Assembly (NCBI GenBank): GCA_041688615.1 | Contig: JBDNHU010000194.1 | Location: 1 to 24,478 of the forward strand | Length of the DNA stretch: 24,478 nucleotides | Source of the DNA: M30B19 sp041688615 | GTDB lineage: Bacteria; Planctomycetota; Planctomycetia; Pirellulales; Pirellulaceae | Reading direction: 5' to 3' | Shown: piece by piece, positions 1-8,024 of the stretch | Layout of the letters: every line of letters starts with the position of its first letter | Numbering within the stretch: position 1 is the first letter of the stretch | Translations under genes and position numbers: made by a program | The notes under the pieces: generated by a model | The model's database searches: none | Seen by the model: only the letters and a program-made list of their open reading frames with translations | What the model was told of the DNA's origin: nothing

Positions 1-301
1 TCCATTTGCCCTCGCAAGCATATCGGTTGGCGGCGAGAGGGATGCAGCTATGTCTAAATCTCATCGGTTGGCAATGTAAGGGCAAGCTTCTTATGAATCT
101 CCAAGCTGAGAGATCGGTTTTGGGTTCGGGAAGAGATTCGACCCATTCAGGGTCGCAAAGACGCGGGGGATCGGGTCCGGAGGTGTTCGCTTCGCTCGAC
201 TTCCGGTCAATAGGTGGGACCCCAAACAGCCTGTGGGTTTTTAACATGCTGGGGTTTTTAAAAAATTGCGCTGAATTGTTTGCATCAGCGAATCTTATTG
301 A
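1..301. other. Non-coding DNA with small hairpins, possible interspersed repeat
   Basis: No convincing gene is seen. A reading frame crosses this stretch, but its translation resembles no family I know. Two inverted repeats lie close together: CGACCC/GGGTCG at 139-144 and 150-155, and CCGGAGGT/ACTTCCGG (one G-T pair) at 177-184 and 199-206. This style of hairpin beside a 'gcttcgctcg' block is reminiscent of the interspersed intergenic repeats of Rhodopirellula-type genomes. That is recollection, not a match I could test. Confidence 0.3.
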
Positions 302-1360
302 GAACAACGTAGCCAAGCCCGGACTAAACCACCGGAACGATCGCAGGTGGAGATGCAATTATTCTCGCTTGAGCAATTGTTCGACGCGGATCATCCAGTC
401 AAGATCGTTTGGCAATTCCTTCAATCGCTAGATTTGACCCAGCTGCATGAGCCGATCAAGGCGAAAGTTGGCAATGTTGGTCGCGATTGTATCGACCCTC
501 AAAGCCTTTTTGCACGATGGCTTTTCGCGACGATCGAAGGCATCACCGGTGCTCGCAAGATCACGGAACTAACCACGCGTGACCTCCCCTTTATGTGGAT
601 TTGCGGCGGAGTATCGATCAACCGTCACCGTGTCAGCGACTTCCGTATCGAGCACGCTGATTTGTTGGATCTTTTTCTGACCGACTCAAGCCAATCAAAC
701 TATCACAGCAAGACATGCAAGACATGCAAGAGAAGTATAAGAAACAGTGTGGCGAGAATAGCAACGACAGACGTAGTGGACCGCGAGCGTCAACGACAGC
801 CCGAAACCCCGCCATCTGCGGATGGGTGACAACGGAAATCGACTGGTGTTGAATGTCGATTCGCCAGTGATGGTAGCGCACAGATGATTGTGGCTGTGAA
901 AGTGACCAGCCACGGTAGCGAAAACGACCTGATGCGTCCGATGTTTAAGGATGTGGTCGATCGCTAAGGCTTTATTGCGGAGGACTATCTTGTCGACGGA
1001 GGCTTCAGCAAGAGCGCAGCTATTACGGTTGTTGAACGTTCAGCGCCAACCGTTTTTGCCCCGCTCTTGCATAACAAAAACAACTCGATGAGGGTCAAAA
1101 CCCGTACACTGCGCGAGCGAATGAGAGTCCGGAGATGATCGCCCACCGAACTCGGATGGGGTCTCCCCCCAGGGAAGGCAAAGTGCAAGCGTCGCAGTGC
1201 GATCGCAGAATCCCCCAACGCAGATTGTTGCGACCGAAACCTGATTCGATTTCGCGTACGTGGGTTAGCTTAAGGCAAGGTACAAACAAGCTGGCATGCC
1301 CTGGCTTTCAATCTCCTGCGAATGAAAAACCTATACAGTCCGCTGCACCAATCGAGTTAG
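302..1360 (+). pseudogene. Degenerate IS1182-type transposase (DUF772 N-terminus)
   Basis: The translation beginning with ARTKPPERSQVEMQLFSLEQ, and continuing through DADHPVKIVW and WLFATIEGITGARKI to WICGGVSINRHRVSDFRIEH, is the N-terminal DUF772 part of an IS1182-family transposase. Downstream, the same frame gives VECRFASDGSAQMIVAVKVTS and DYLVDGGFSK. A one-frame excursion gives ESPEMIAHRTRMGS, and the original frame then returns with LIRFRVRGLA and WHALAFNLLRMKN, the family's C-terminal end. In-frame stops at 827-829, 965-967, 1136-1138 and 1271-1273, at least two or three frameshifts, and a shortened middle show it is dead. There is no start codon after the upstream stop at 299, and terminal inverted repeats were not found. 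A 9-bp unit, GCAAGACAT, is repeated at 708-731 inside it. Confidence 0.85.
708..731. repeat. 9-bp tandem repeat in transposase remnant
   Basis: GCAAGACAT occurs twice in full (708-716 and 717-725), followed by GCAAGA. It lies in the decayed middle part of the transposase, where it reads as repeated K-T-C. Confidence 0.8.
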
Positions 1361-1847
1361 TTGGAGGTCGTGATGTCAAAATAAGAGGCAAAGCGATAAC
1401 AATTAGGAGCCAACTGTAGCCTCTCTTAGGCGGCTTGGCTGGTCTCCCAGTTGCCGCCGGTTTAAAATCTGGTCTTCGGCATCCCCAACCAGACCAAAAA
1501 ATCGAAAACTCTCGCCCAGGGTCTAGCCGGAGAATGCTCAAAAGAAAAAACTCGCTGGCTCGCCAGGGTGAAATGCCGTGTGAACTCTTCGAGCGTCATT
1601 CGGGCAGTGAGTCCTTCGATTTCTTTCTAGATCTCGTTGGGGGAAGTAAGCAATTGGCTTGAGTTTGAGGTATGATACCGCCAATGAATTGATTGATAAG
1701 GTGTGTGGCCCCTGAGTGGGTTCAATTCAAAATGGTTGGGTCGTATCAAATAACCTGCCGGACCTTCCTTAGCACAATGCCCTGGATCTGTTAGAATAGG
1801 AAGGCGGCGTTTGAATTTTAAACACTCGAGTGGTTTCGTGGACAATG

Positions 1848-1890
1848 CCGACTCGCTTGGCCGACTCGCTTGGCCGACTCGCTTGGCCGA
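1848..1890. repeat. 13-bp tandem repeat, 3.3 copies
   Basis: CCGACTCGCTTGG is present as three exact head-to-tail copies (1848-1860, 1861-1873, 1874-1886), followed by CCGA. It lies in non-coding DNA about 350 bp before proB. Confidence 0.95.
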
Positions 1891-2179
1891 CCCAAGACTT
1901 GTCCCGAATCCTGTGGTTTGTCGCAACGAAAATTGTGGGCCGGTTGGTGCGGAAATCGTCGGGAGTCGGACCCAGTTCCCCTTTCACTAAGCCCAGTTCC
2001 TCTTCGCTAAAATTGTGCGGTGTTCCAAAGCAAGTTCCCAATTGGTAAGGAAGCGGCTGAGCGCGAGTCCCTTGATCTTCCGGACCTTTCGGGCGGTACA
2101 CTGCCCCACGACCAATTTGCCAATGACGCGATTTTTTAATTCGATCCCAGCCGGTCATCAGTGGTTGCCCGCCCGCTGT

Positions 2180-2217
2180 GAGCGTATTTCGTTTTACGCT
2201 CGTATGACAGTTTTTTT
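2180..2217 (+). terminator. Hairpin and T-run just upstream of proB
   Basis: GAGCGTA (2180-2186) pairs perfectly with TACGCTC (2195-2201) around an 8-base loop, and a run of seven T follows at about 2211-2217. The T-run starts about 9 bases after the stem, which is far for a classical terminator. It may instead be a leader hairpin of the proB transcript. The proB start codon is 22 bases further on. Confidence 0.35.
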
Positions 2218-2239
2218 GCCCATGTTGAAGGATTGACCT

Positions 2240-3400
2240 TTGTCTGATTTAGTCCCAGGAAAACTTGCCCAGTATCGGCGGATTGTAGTCAAAATTGGCT
2301 CGTCGTTACTTACCACCGGTGAATCGGAGTTGAATCGTCCTTGGCTGTCCAGCTTGGTTGAAGATTTGGCGAGACTGGCCAAGGACGGGCATCAATTGAT
2401 GGTGGTCAGTTCGGGTGCGATTGCCCTGGGCCGGCGTAGTATGCAGAGCACTCGGCCAGAATTGCTGGAGGGTTTATTGCGTTTAAATCAAAGTCAGGCG
2501 GCTGCGTCGATTGGCCAGATTTTGCTCAGCAGCGCTTACGATCAGCTATTGAGCGAATATGGCTTGAAGGCGGCTCAGATTTTGTTGACGATTGGCGACA
2601 CCGAAATTCGCCGTCAATACTTGAACGCCAAAGCCACGATCGGCACGCTTTTGAAATGGTCAGCGATTCCGATTATCAATGAAAACGATACGGTCGCAAC
2701 CGATGTGATTCGTTACGGTGACAACGATCGTTTAGCGGCCCGCGTGGCGTCGATGATGGATGCGGATTTATTGATTTTATTGTCCGATGTCGAGGGCCTT
2801 TATGCGGAACCGCCCGACGTCAACCCTGATGCCGAATTATTAGCCGAAGTTAGCGACATCACGCCCGAGATTCTGGCGATGGCAGGAGACGCAGCATCGA
2901 TCCATTCACGAGGTGGCATGAAGACAAAAATCGAAGCGGCTAGGATCGCAACCGAAGCGGGTAGCGCGATGGTGATCGCCTCGGGACGCGAACTCCATTC
3001 ACTACGCAGGCTGGACCAAAATGGACCCGGCACTTGGTTCACGGCCAATCCGGCAACGCGAAATGCCAAGAAACAGTGGATTGCGGGTGGATTGCATCTG
3101 CCGGGCAAAATCAGCATCGACAATGGTGCGTTCTTGGCCTTGGAATCAGGCAACAGCTTATTGGCGGCAGGTATTACCAAGGTGTCCGGAGATTTTGAAC
3201 GCGGCGATAGTGTCGAGGTGATTGGACCCAACGGTCATGTGCTAGGCCGTGGTTTGATCGAATACGACTCGGCGGAGGCCCGTTTGATTGTAGGTTTGAA
3301 AACGGCGGAAATCATGCAACGCTTGGGGCCTAACATTCGTGCGGCGCTGATTCGTCGCGAAAACTTAGTGTTAAAAGTAGAAAACTTGATCGGGTTTTGA
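2240..3400 (+). CDS. proB: Glutamate 5-kinase ProB
   Basis: Phosphorylates L-glutamate to gamma-glutamyl phosphate with ATP, the first and normally proline-inhibited step of proline synthesis, in the cytoplasm. The 386 residues carry the amino-acid kinase fold with VKIGSS (17-22), VVSSGAIALG (55-64), INENDTVA (146-153), GDNDRLAARVA (160-170), LLSDVEGLY (180-188) and GGMKTKIEAA (225-234). A C-terminal PUA domain spans about 285-368, the usual two-domain layout. The start is the TTG at 2240: AAGGA at 2228-2232 sits 7 bases before it, the second residue onward aligns with the family, and no ATG lies in frame nearby. proA follows after 48 bp on the same strand, so the two are probably co-transcribed. 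Confidence 0.96.
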   Translation: MSDLVPGKLAQYRRIVVKIGSSLLTTGESELNRPWLSSLVEDLARLAKDGHQLMVVSSGAIALGRRSMQSTRPELLEGLLRLNQSQAAASIGQILLSSAYDQLLSEYGLKAAQILLTIGDTEIRRQYLNAKATIGTLLKWSAIPIINENDTVATDVIRYGDNDRLAARVASMMDADLLILLSDVEGLYAEPPDVNPDAELLAEVSDITPEILAMAGDAASIHSRGGMKTKIEAARIATEAGSAMVIASGRELHSLRRLDQNGPGTWFTANPATRNAKKQWIAGGLHLPGKISIDNGAFLALESGNSLLAAGITKVSGDFERGDSVEVIGPNGHVLGRGLIEYDSAEARLIVGLKTAEIMQRLGPNIRAALIRRENLVLKVENLIGF

Positions 3401-3448
3401 GCTCCAAGACCTCCTACCAACTCTTCCAAGGGCCGCCCAGAATCGATA

Positions 3449-4738
3449 ATGGTAATAACAATGAATCCGACTCCAATCAGTGTCATCGAAACCATGCAAC
3501 AATTGGGCCGCGCCGCGCGGACCGCTTCACGTCAGGTGGCGTTGGCGTCCACGCTGGTGAAACAAAAAGCGCTTCGCGAATCGGCGAAATCCATGTCCGC
3601 CAGTGCTAAGACCATTTTGGCGGCTAACCAGGTAGATCTGGTGGCGGCGGAATCTGCGGGATTGTCTGCGGCGATGGTTGACCGTCTGACTTTGGATCCC
3701 AAACGTCTGTCCGCGATCCAAGATAGTTTGTTGGCGATCGCGGAACTTCCCGATCCGATCAATCAGGTTATCGCCACGATTGATCGTCCTAACGGTTTGC
3801 AAATTCAACGAGTGCGGACGCCCTTGGGCGTGATTGGCGTGATTTTCGAAAGCCGGCCTAACGTGACGGCGGACGCGGGCGCTTTGTGTTTGATGGCAGG
3901 GAACGCCGTGATTTTGCGTGGCGGCAGCGATGCGTTTCATACCTCGGCCGCCATTCATCAATGTTTAGCGCAAGGATTGAAGTCTGCAGGCCTGCCCGAA
4001 ACGGTCATCCAATTGGTGCCGACCATCGATCGAGGGGCAGTGGGGCAAATGCTGGCCGGATTGGATGGAAATTTGGATGTCGTGGTGCCACGCGGAGGCA
4101 AAGGTCTGGTCGCTCGGGTCCAATCAGAATCTCGCGTGCCGGTGTTCGCTCACTTGGAAGGTATTTGTCACGTTTATGTTCATGCGTCGGCTGACTTGCA
4201 GATGGCGATTCAAATTGTGGTCAATGCCAAGATGCGACGCACTGGCATTTGTGGTGCCGCCGAAACGTTATTGATCGATTCGAGCGTTGTCGACACTCAC
4301 TTGGCACCGATCGTATCGGCACTGCAAGCCGCCGGTTGCGAAGTACGCGGCGATGAAACGGTGTGTCAAACCGTGGCTGGGTGTCTGGAGGCTACCGAAG
4401 TCGATTGGCAGACCGAATACTTGGCTCCGATTCTTTCGATCAAAGTGGTTCAGGGCATTGAAGCGGCGATCGGTCATATCGACAAGTATTCGTCTCATCA
4501 CACGGAGGCGATCGTAGCCCAAGACGTAGCGGTGGCTGAGAAGTTTTTGAACCAGATCGACTCCGCCATTTTACTGCATAACGCATCAACGCAGTTTGCC
4601 GACGGCGGCGAATTTGGAATGGGTGCTGAGATCGGCATCGCGACCGGCAAGATGCACGCGCGAGGCCCGGTTGGAGTGGAGCAGTTGACTAGCTTCAACT
4701 ACCGCGTTCGAGGCACTGGGCAAATACGAGCCGTTTAG
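3449..4738 (+). CDS. proA: Gamma-glutamyl phosphate reductase ProA
   Basis: Reduces gamma-glutamyl phosphate to glutamate-5-semialdehyde with NADPH, the second step of proline synthesis, taking its unstable substrate from ProB. The protein is 429 residues against about 417 in E. coli and aligns over its whole length. Landmarks are RVRTPLGVIGVIFESRPNV, GNAVILRGG, VVPRGGKGL, the catalytic cysteine in RTGICGAAETLL (Cys268) and the C-terminal FADGGEFGMGAEIGI and KMHARGPVGVE. The start is uncertain: ATG at 3449 or ATG at 3461, four codons later. Neither has a good Shine-Dalgarno site, and the later one would give a length closer to the family. A proC gene is not in the window. Confidence 0.96.
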   Translation: MVITMNPTPISVIETMQQLGRAARTASRQVALASTLVKQKALRESAKSMSASAKTILAANQVDLVAAESAGLSAAMVDRLTLDPKRLSAIQDSLLAIAELPDPINQVIATIDRPNGLQIQRVRTPLGVIGVIFESRPNVTADAGALCLMAGNAVILRGGSDAFHTSAAIHQCLAQGLKSAGLPETVIQLVPTIDRGAVGQMLAGLDGNLDVVVPRGGKGLVARVQSESRVPVFAHLEGICHVYVHASADLQMAIQIVVNAKMRRTGICGAAETLLIDSSVVDTHLAPIVSALQAAGCEVRGDETVCQTVAGCLEATEVDWQTEYLAPILSIKVVQGIEAAIGHIDKYSSHHTEAIVAQDVAVAEKFLNQIDSAILLHNASTQFADGGEFGMGAEIGIATGKMHARGPVGVEQLTSFNYRVRGTGQIRAV

Positions 4739-5568
4739 GGCAGTGTCATGTATGCCCAACTGCCCAACTGCTTTCCTGCCTGCTATTAAGCGTGTTCTTT
4801 TTCCCGCGAATTTCGGTCGCAAGTTGACATCGGCTGAAGTCGCTCAGCCCGAACGTTTACGCAAGATACTCGCAAGTGGTTTGATTGACCTTCGCGTCGA
4901 TCGATTTCACCAAGCGATCATCAGCCTTGTAGACCCTGACGCATTCCGTCCCTGCCTGCCACTCTGCCACTCTGCGTTCGTTCTGTTTCCTGCTGTTCAA
5001 GGAATTTACCGTTTGTTTGAAGTGGCGAAGTCCTCGGCCTACGAAACCAACACCCACAGCGGACATATCTACCACCGCTGTCATAACAGCATGGCGTCCG
5101 ATCAGCACTGTCCGATCAGCACTGTCCGATCAGTACTGTCCGATCAGTACTGTCCGATCAGTACTGTCCGATCAGTATGGCGTTTCAGAGGCGACCGGCA
5201 TGAAAGGGCCGCGAGGATTTCGGGGCGGAGGCGCCGGACTTGTTGCGGTCTTTGTGCTGAATCCAGCCGTTTGGATGCCTTGGGCCGGTTTCCGCCGGAT
5301 ATAAAAGGCCATTTTTTTCGGAAAACTTGTTATGGCGGGCGTTGGGTGACGACCAATCGCAGCTACCCGCATTGGGAGGACCCTAGAAAGTTGGAGGGGT
5401 TTGCCAGTGGTACCGGGTACGGTGATTGGCAACCAAGGGAAGTTACTTTGGTTTTTGCGAACGGAAATCGTCTTGTGCGGTATCATAAACGAGTTCGAAT
5501 TTCGCAAAATCTTTTCAGGACTGATCAAATAGCCACGAAAGTTCGTGGTCGGGTTAAGGAACAAGGCA
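4739..5568. other. 830-bp stretch without a recognisable gene
   Basis: A long open frame runs through here (about 4743-5636), but it encodes no known domain, is cysteine-, histidine- and arginine-rich like an out-of-frame translation, reads through the tandem repeat and overlaps the start of the next real gene. I regard it as chance. The stretch holds the 14-bp repeat at 5098-5177, a doubled GCCCAACT near 4755, and a perfect inverted repeat CCACGAA/TTCGTGG at 5533-5539 and 5542-5548, 21 bases before the next start codon. That repeat could be an operator or a short hairpin in the leader. Confidence 0.6.
5098..5177. repeat. 14-bp tandem repeat, 5.7 copies
   Basis: The unit CCGATCAGYACTGT runs head to tail from 5098 to 5167, with ten bases of a sixth copy to 5177. 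The first two copies have C at the variable position and the next ones have T. ATGGCG flanks the array on both sides (5091-5096 and just after 5177). Confidence 0.97.
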
Positions 5569-6723
5569 ATGATTCGCATAAGATTAATCGGGTTTTTTGC
5601 AGCACTTGGATTGCTGCTGGTAGCGACACAAGCTGACAACAATTGGGCGGATGAAAATCTGGCGGAGGAAACTTCGGCGGATAACAAACTAGTCGTGTCC
5701 GCTGAAAATCGTGCCTTGGTGCCGCGATACCTGATGCCCTTGCTGCATGCTCCGGAAGTACAGAAGGAACTGAAGTTTTCACCATCGCAACTGGTTGCGT
5801 TAAGGAAATGGTTCACCGAAATTGATGGCGACTGGTTTCGGGTTCGTAATCAACCCGAAAGCAAACAGACTGAGGTTTTGGAGCAATTGGAACAACGAAC
5901 TCGGCAATGGCTGGCAGCGAACACCAAGGTCGAACAGCAGAAGCGTCTGACTGAATTAGAGTACCAGGCGCAGAGTATCCGGGCGGTGTTGCGTTCGGAT
6001 CTGGGTCGGTTGGTCGGCTTTACGGCCCAGCAACAACAGGAATTCGCCAAGTTGGCAACGCAAACTGATGCCGCCTTGTTGAAGGTGAAACTGGCTAACC
6101 ATCGGGGCGAAGACACAAGTGAATTGGACACTGCTGCAGCTCAGAAGAAGGAACAGGAGCAGGCGTCTTTGAATAAGATTTTCGATGTGGACCAGCTTCA
6201 GAAAGTTAGCAAACTATTGGGGACGCCCTTTGACACGGCCAGCTTGACTCGGATCTATCCGCTGGCTCCGGACTTTGTGGGTGACCAGTCTTGGATCAAT
6301 TCGTCTGGGCTCTCAATGGCACAACTGCGAGGCAAGGTGGTGTTGGTGCATTTTTATGCCTTCGAGTGCTACAACTGTCATGCCAATTTTCCAATCTATA
6401 AACGCTGGCAGCAGGATCTAGTTGACAAAGGTGTGGTGGTGATCGGAATTCAGACGCCAGAAACGGCTCGTGAAGGACAACTGTCCGCAGTAAAAGCGGC
6501 AGCCGAAGAAAAGGGACTTAAATTCCCAATATTGTTTGATACAAAATCCGAGAACTGGAAAGCGTGGGGGAACACGATGTGGCCGACCGTCTATGTGGTC
6601 GACAAGAATGGCTATCTACGGCATTGGTGGCAAGGCGAATTGAACTGGAAAGGCGCAACCGCCGACAAGAAAATCGAAGAGATTGTCGATCAATTGCTGA
6701 CCGAATCAACTGAAGAAAATTAA
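5569..6723 (+). CDS. Exported DipZ/TlpA-like thioredoxin-fold protein
   Basis: A 384-residue protein, probably a thiol-disulfide oxidoreductase acting outside the cytoplasm. Residues 1-22 form a signal peptide (basic start MIRIR, then FFAALGLLLVA). Residues about 45-215 are a glutamine- and charge-rich helical region starting with LHAPEVQKELKFSPSQ, a style seen in planctomycete exported proteins and resembling LTXXQ/Spy-type helices. Residues about 235-384 are a thioredoxin domain with KVVLVHFYAF, the CYNC motif (267-270), VVVIGIQTPE and cis-proline in MWPTVYVVD (Pro339). The C-x-N-C and VIG-x-x-TPE combination resembles the C-terminal domain of DipZ. The start at 5569 has AAGGA at 5556-5560, 8 bases upstream; an in-frame start 8 codons earlier lacks this. 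It is probably monocistronic. The physiological partner is unknown. Confidence 0.85.
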   Translation: MIRIRLIGFFAALGLLLVATQADNNWADENLAEETSADNKLVVSAENRALVPRYLMPLLHAPEVQKELKFSPSQLVALRKWFTEIDGDWFRVRNQPESKQTEVLEQLEQRTRQWLAANTKVEQQKRLTELEYQAQSIRAVLRSDLGRLVGFTAQQQQEFAKLATQTDAALLKVKLANHRGEDTSELDTAAAQKKEQEQASLNKIFDVDQLQKVSKLLGTPFDTASLTRIYPLAPDFVGDQSWINSSGLSMAQLRGKVVLVHFYAFECYNCHANFPIYKRWQQDLVDKGVVVIGIQTPETAREGQLSAVKAAAEEKGLKFPILFDTKSENWKAWGNTMWPTVYVVDKNGYLRHWWQGELNWKGATADKKIEEIVDQLLTESTEEN

Positions 6724-6747
6724 GGAGCGTTCAGGCAACTTTTCAAA

Positions 6748-6761
6748 CCCGCAGCTGCGGG
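6748..6761. other. 14-bp perfect palindrome downstream of the thioredoxin gene
   Basis: CCCGCAGCTGCGGG is perfectly self-complementary and lies 25 bases after the stop codon. As RNA it folds into a 5-bp GC stem with a 4-base loop. No T-run follows immediately, so it is at best a weak or factor-dependent terminator, or a protein-binding site. Confidence 0.5.
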
Positions 6762-6940
6762 CCAGTACTGTGGGATTGGCATTTTGTCTTTGGCTCGGAT
6801 AGTGATCGTACGCAATTCGCCGAAAACTTGACGTACAAAACCCCTAGATCAACTGATAGGCTGCCCGGACCCTTAAGTTGCCTAGCCGGAAGACGGCGTG
6901 GCGATTTGCCCGCGAAAGATCACCCAGGACATGAAAACTT

Positions 6941-6950
6941 TAAGGAGGTG
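6941..6950 (+). promoter_or_regulatory. Perfect Shine-Dalgarno sequence
   Basis: TAAGGAGGTG is complementary over ten bases to the conserved 3' end of bacterial 16S rRNA, and an ATG follows two bases later at 6953. No other site in the window is this strong; even the ribosomal protein genes have only 4-6 base matches. The spacing to 6953 is very short when counted from the end of the full match, but about 5-6 bases when counted from the AGGAGG core. Confidence 0.6.
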
Positions 6951-6952
6951 AA

Positions 6953-6988
6953 ATGCTGCAACAAACGCCTGGCAAACGTTTGGAGTAG
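6953..6988 (+). CDS. Putative 11-codon micro-ORF (leader peptide candidate) before rsmE
   Basis: ATG at 6953 opens an 11-residue frame (MLQQTPGKRLE) ending in TAG at 6986-6988, directly behind the strongest ribosome-binding site of the window. It is in the same frame as rsmE, with this single TAG and no other stop between them. A six-codon frame, MKTLRR, starts at 6931 and ends on the TGA at 6949-6951, overlapping the Shine-Dalgarno site. No homologue is known to me. It could be a translated leader controlling rsmE, or the start of a gene whose coding part has been lost. Confidence 0.35.
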   Translation: MLQQTPGKRLE

Positions 6989-7027
6989 GGTTTGTTTGGA
7001 TTCATAGGGTGGGTCGGTCAAGTGGTT

Positions 7028-7090
7028 CGGATTGGTTTCGGATTGGTTTCGGATTGGTTTCGGATTGGTTTCGGATTGGTTTCGGATTGG
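7028..7090. repeat. 11-bp tandem repeat, 5.7 copies, in rsmE leader
   Basis: CGGATTGGTTT is repeated five times exactly (7028-7082), followed by CGGATTGG. It ends 33 bases before the rsmE start codon. The unit is not a multiple of three, so a change of one copy shifts the frame of the open stretch between 6989 and rsmE. Confidence 0.97.
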
Positions 7091-7123
7091 TGGCTGAAAG
7101 CGGGTCATGATAAGAAAGTGGCG

Positions 7124-7885
7124 ATGAACATCGTTTTGTTTACGGACCAAGAACGGGCTTTGGGTGTCCAGGCCAGTGATCCTCGGGTTGAACATGTGCG
7201 GCATGTGTTGGGGTTGGCGGATGGGCAATGGTTTGACGCCGGTGTGATCAATGGTGATCGAGGCAAAGCGAAATTCGCCTTGGAATCAGAGGGGCGAATC
7301 CAGATTCAATTTCAATCGATGCAAGCAGTGCCCGAACTGTACCCGGTGGATGTAGTGGTGGGTCTAAGTCGCCCGCAGACTTGCCGATTTCTTTTGCGAT
7401 CTCTGGCAAGTCTTGGGGTTCGGTCCATTGAATTTGTAGTGACCGATTCGGGCCAACGATCGTATGCATCAAGCCAGCTATGGACATCGGGCGAGTACCT
7501 GCAGATTGTCACCTCGGCGGTGTCGCAAGCGTTCGAAACCAAGCTGCCAGCGATTCGCTTTGATCGGACTCTATCCGAAGCGGCTAAAGCCTGGGGCGGG
7601 GGCTCGGGAGTACCTACGGCGAAAATTTGTCTTGACAACTACGAAGCGACCACAAGCCTGGGGTTGGCCATCGGTGGGGAGACGATGTCGGCCTGTTTGT
7701 TCATCGGGTCGGAGCGTGGTTGGTCCGACGGTGAACGAATGTTGATACGTGAGCATGGATTTGTAATGTCAAGTTTGGGTAGACGAGTGCTGCGGGTGGA
7801 AACCGCCGCAGTTGCCGCTGTGTCCGCGGTGTTGGCCAATACGTTTTGGAAAACTGAACTGGGGACGGTGAGTAGTCGGGATTAA
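7124..7885 (+). CDS. rsmE: 16S rRNA (uracil-1498-N3)-methyltransferase RsmE
   Basis: Methylates N3 of U1498 in 16S rRNA using S-adenosylmethionine, near the decoding centre. The 253 residues have the N-terminal PUA-like part (VRHVLGLADGQ, residues 26-35) and the C-terminal SPOUT knot domain with FIGSERGWSDGE (193-204) and SLGRRVLRVETAAV (217-230). The family usually has IGPEGG in the first of these motifs, so this is a variant, and the usual K-x-x-ELGV is RSLASLGV here. I chose ATG at 7124, where family similarity begins. The frame is open upstream to 6989 through the tandem repeat, but that part reads as repetitive, non-homologous sequence. A purine-rich AAGAAAG (7112-7118) is the only candidate ribosome-binding site. 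cysM follows after 139 bp. Confidence 0.9.
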   Translation: MNIVLFTDQERALGVQASDPRVEHVRHVLGLADGQWFDAGVINGDRGKAKFALESEGRIQIQFQSMQAVPELYPVDVVVGLSRPQTCRFLLRSLASLGVRSIEFVVTDSGQRSYASSQLWTSGEYLQIVTSAVSQAFETKLPAIRFDRTLSEAAKAWGGGSGVPTAKICLDNYEATTSLGLAIGGETMSACLFIGSERGWSDGERMLIREHGFVMSSLGRRVLRVETAAVAAVSAVLANTFWKTELGTVSSRD

Positions 7886-8024
7886 AGATGGGTTGGAGTG
7901 GTGTTCTGGTGAAGACTGGGACGACTTTTGCCAACGGTTGTTCACGCGGGGATGAATTTAAGTTAATTTGATGGTTGCGTTGAAACTTCATTCATCGATT
8001 GGTGGCAGCAAAAGGATTCCCCGA

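Larger units (their letters stand above)
1361..2239. other. Long non-coding stretch upstream of proB
   Basis: No gene is recognised on either strand. The longest minus-strand frame (about 129 codons ending near 1769) has no Shine-Dalgarno site and no family resemblance. Visible structures are an inverted repeat TCTGGT/ACCAGA at 1468-1473 and 1488-1493, a 13-bp tandem repeat at 1848-1890, an imperfect repeat of about 20 bp around 1972-2012 (CCCAGTTCC...CTAA twice), and a hairpin just before proB. The stretch directly follows the transposase remnant and may include more decayed mobile DNA. Confidence 0.5.
6724..7123. other. Spacer with micro-ORF and tandem repeat before rsmE
   Basis: Apart from the palindrome at 6748, the micro-ORF at 6953 and the 11-bp repeat at 7028-7090, nothing is recognised. 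The spacer forms the leader of rsmE. A 10-bp palindrome CAAACGTTTG (6973-6982) lies inside the micro-ORF. Confidence 0.6.

Noticed and set aside
1769..2158. A 129-codon minus-strand frame between the transposase remnant and proB
   Set aside because: There is no Shine-Dalgarno site and no recognisable domain. It contains the 13-bp repeat, and the amino acid composition is not convincing. It remains possible that it is a small lineage-specific gene.
5098..5177. CRISPR-like array
   Set aside because: The copies are directly adjacent with no spacers and there are no cas genes; it is a simple tandem repeat. The same applies to the other arrays.
4743..5636. A 297-codon plus-strand frame after proA
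   Set aside because: Its translation has no family resemblance, is rich in Cys, His and Arg as in wrong-frame reading, runs through the 14-bp tandem repeat and overlaps the well-supported start of the thioredoxin gene.
6992..7123. N-terminal extension of RsmE starting with TTG at 6992
   Set aside because: The extra 44 residues are the translated 11-bp repeat and have no counterpart in RsmE; family similarity begins at the ATG at 7124.
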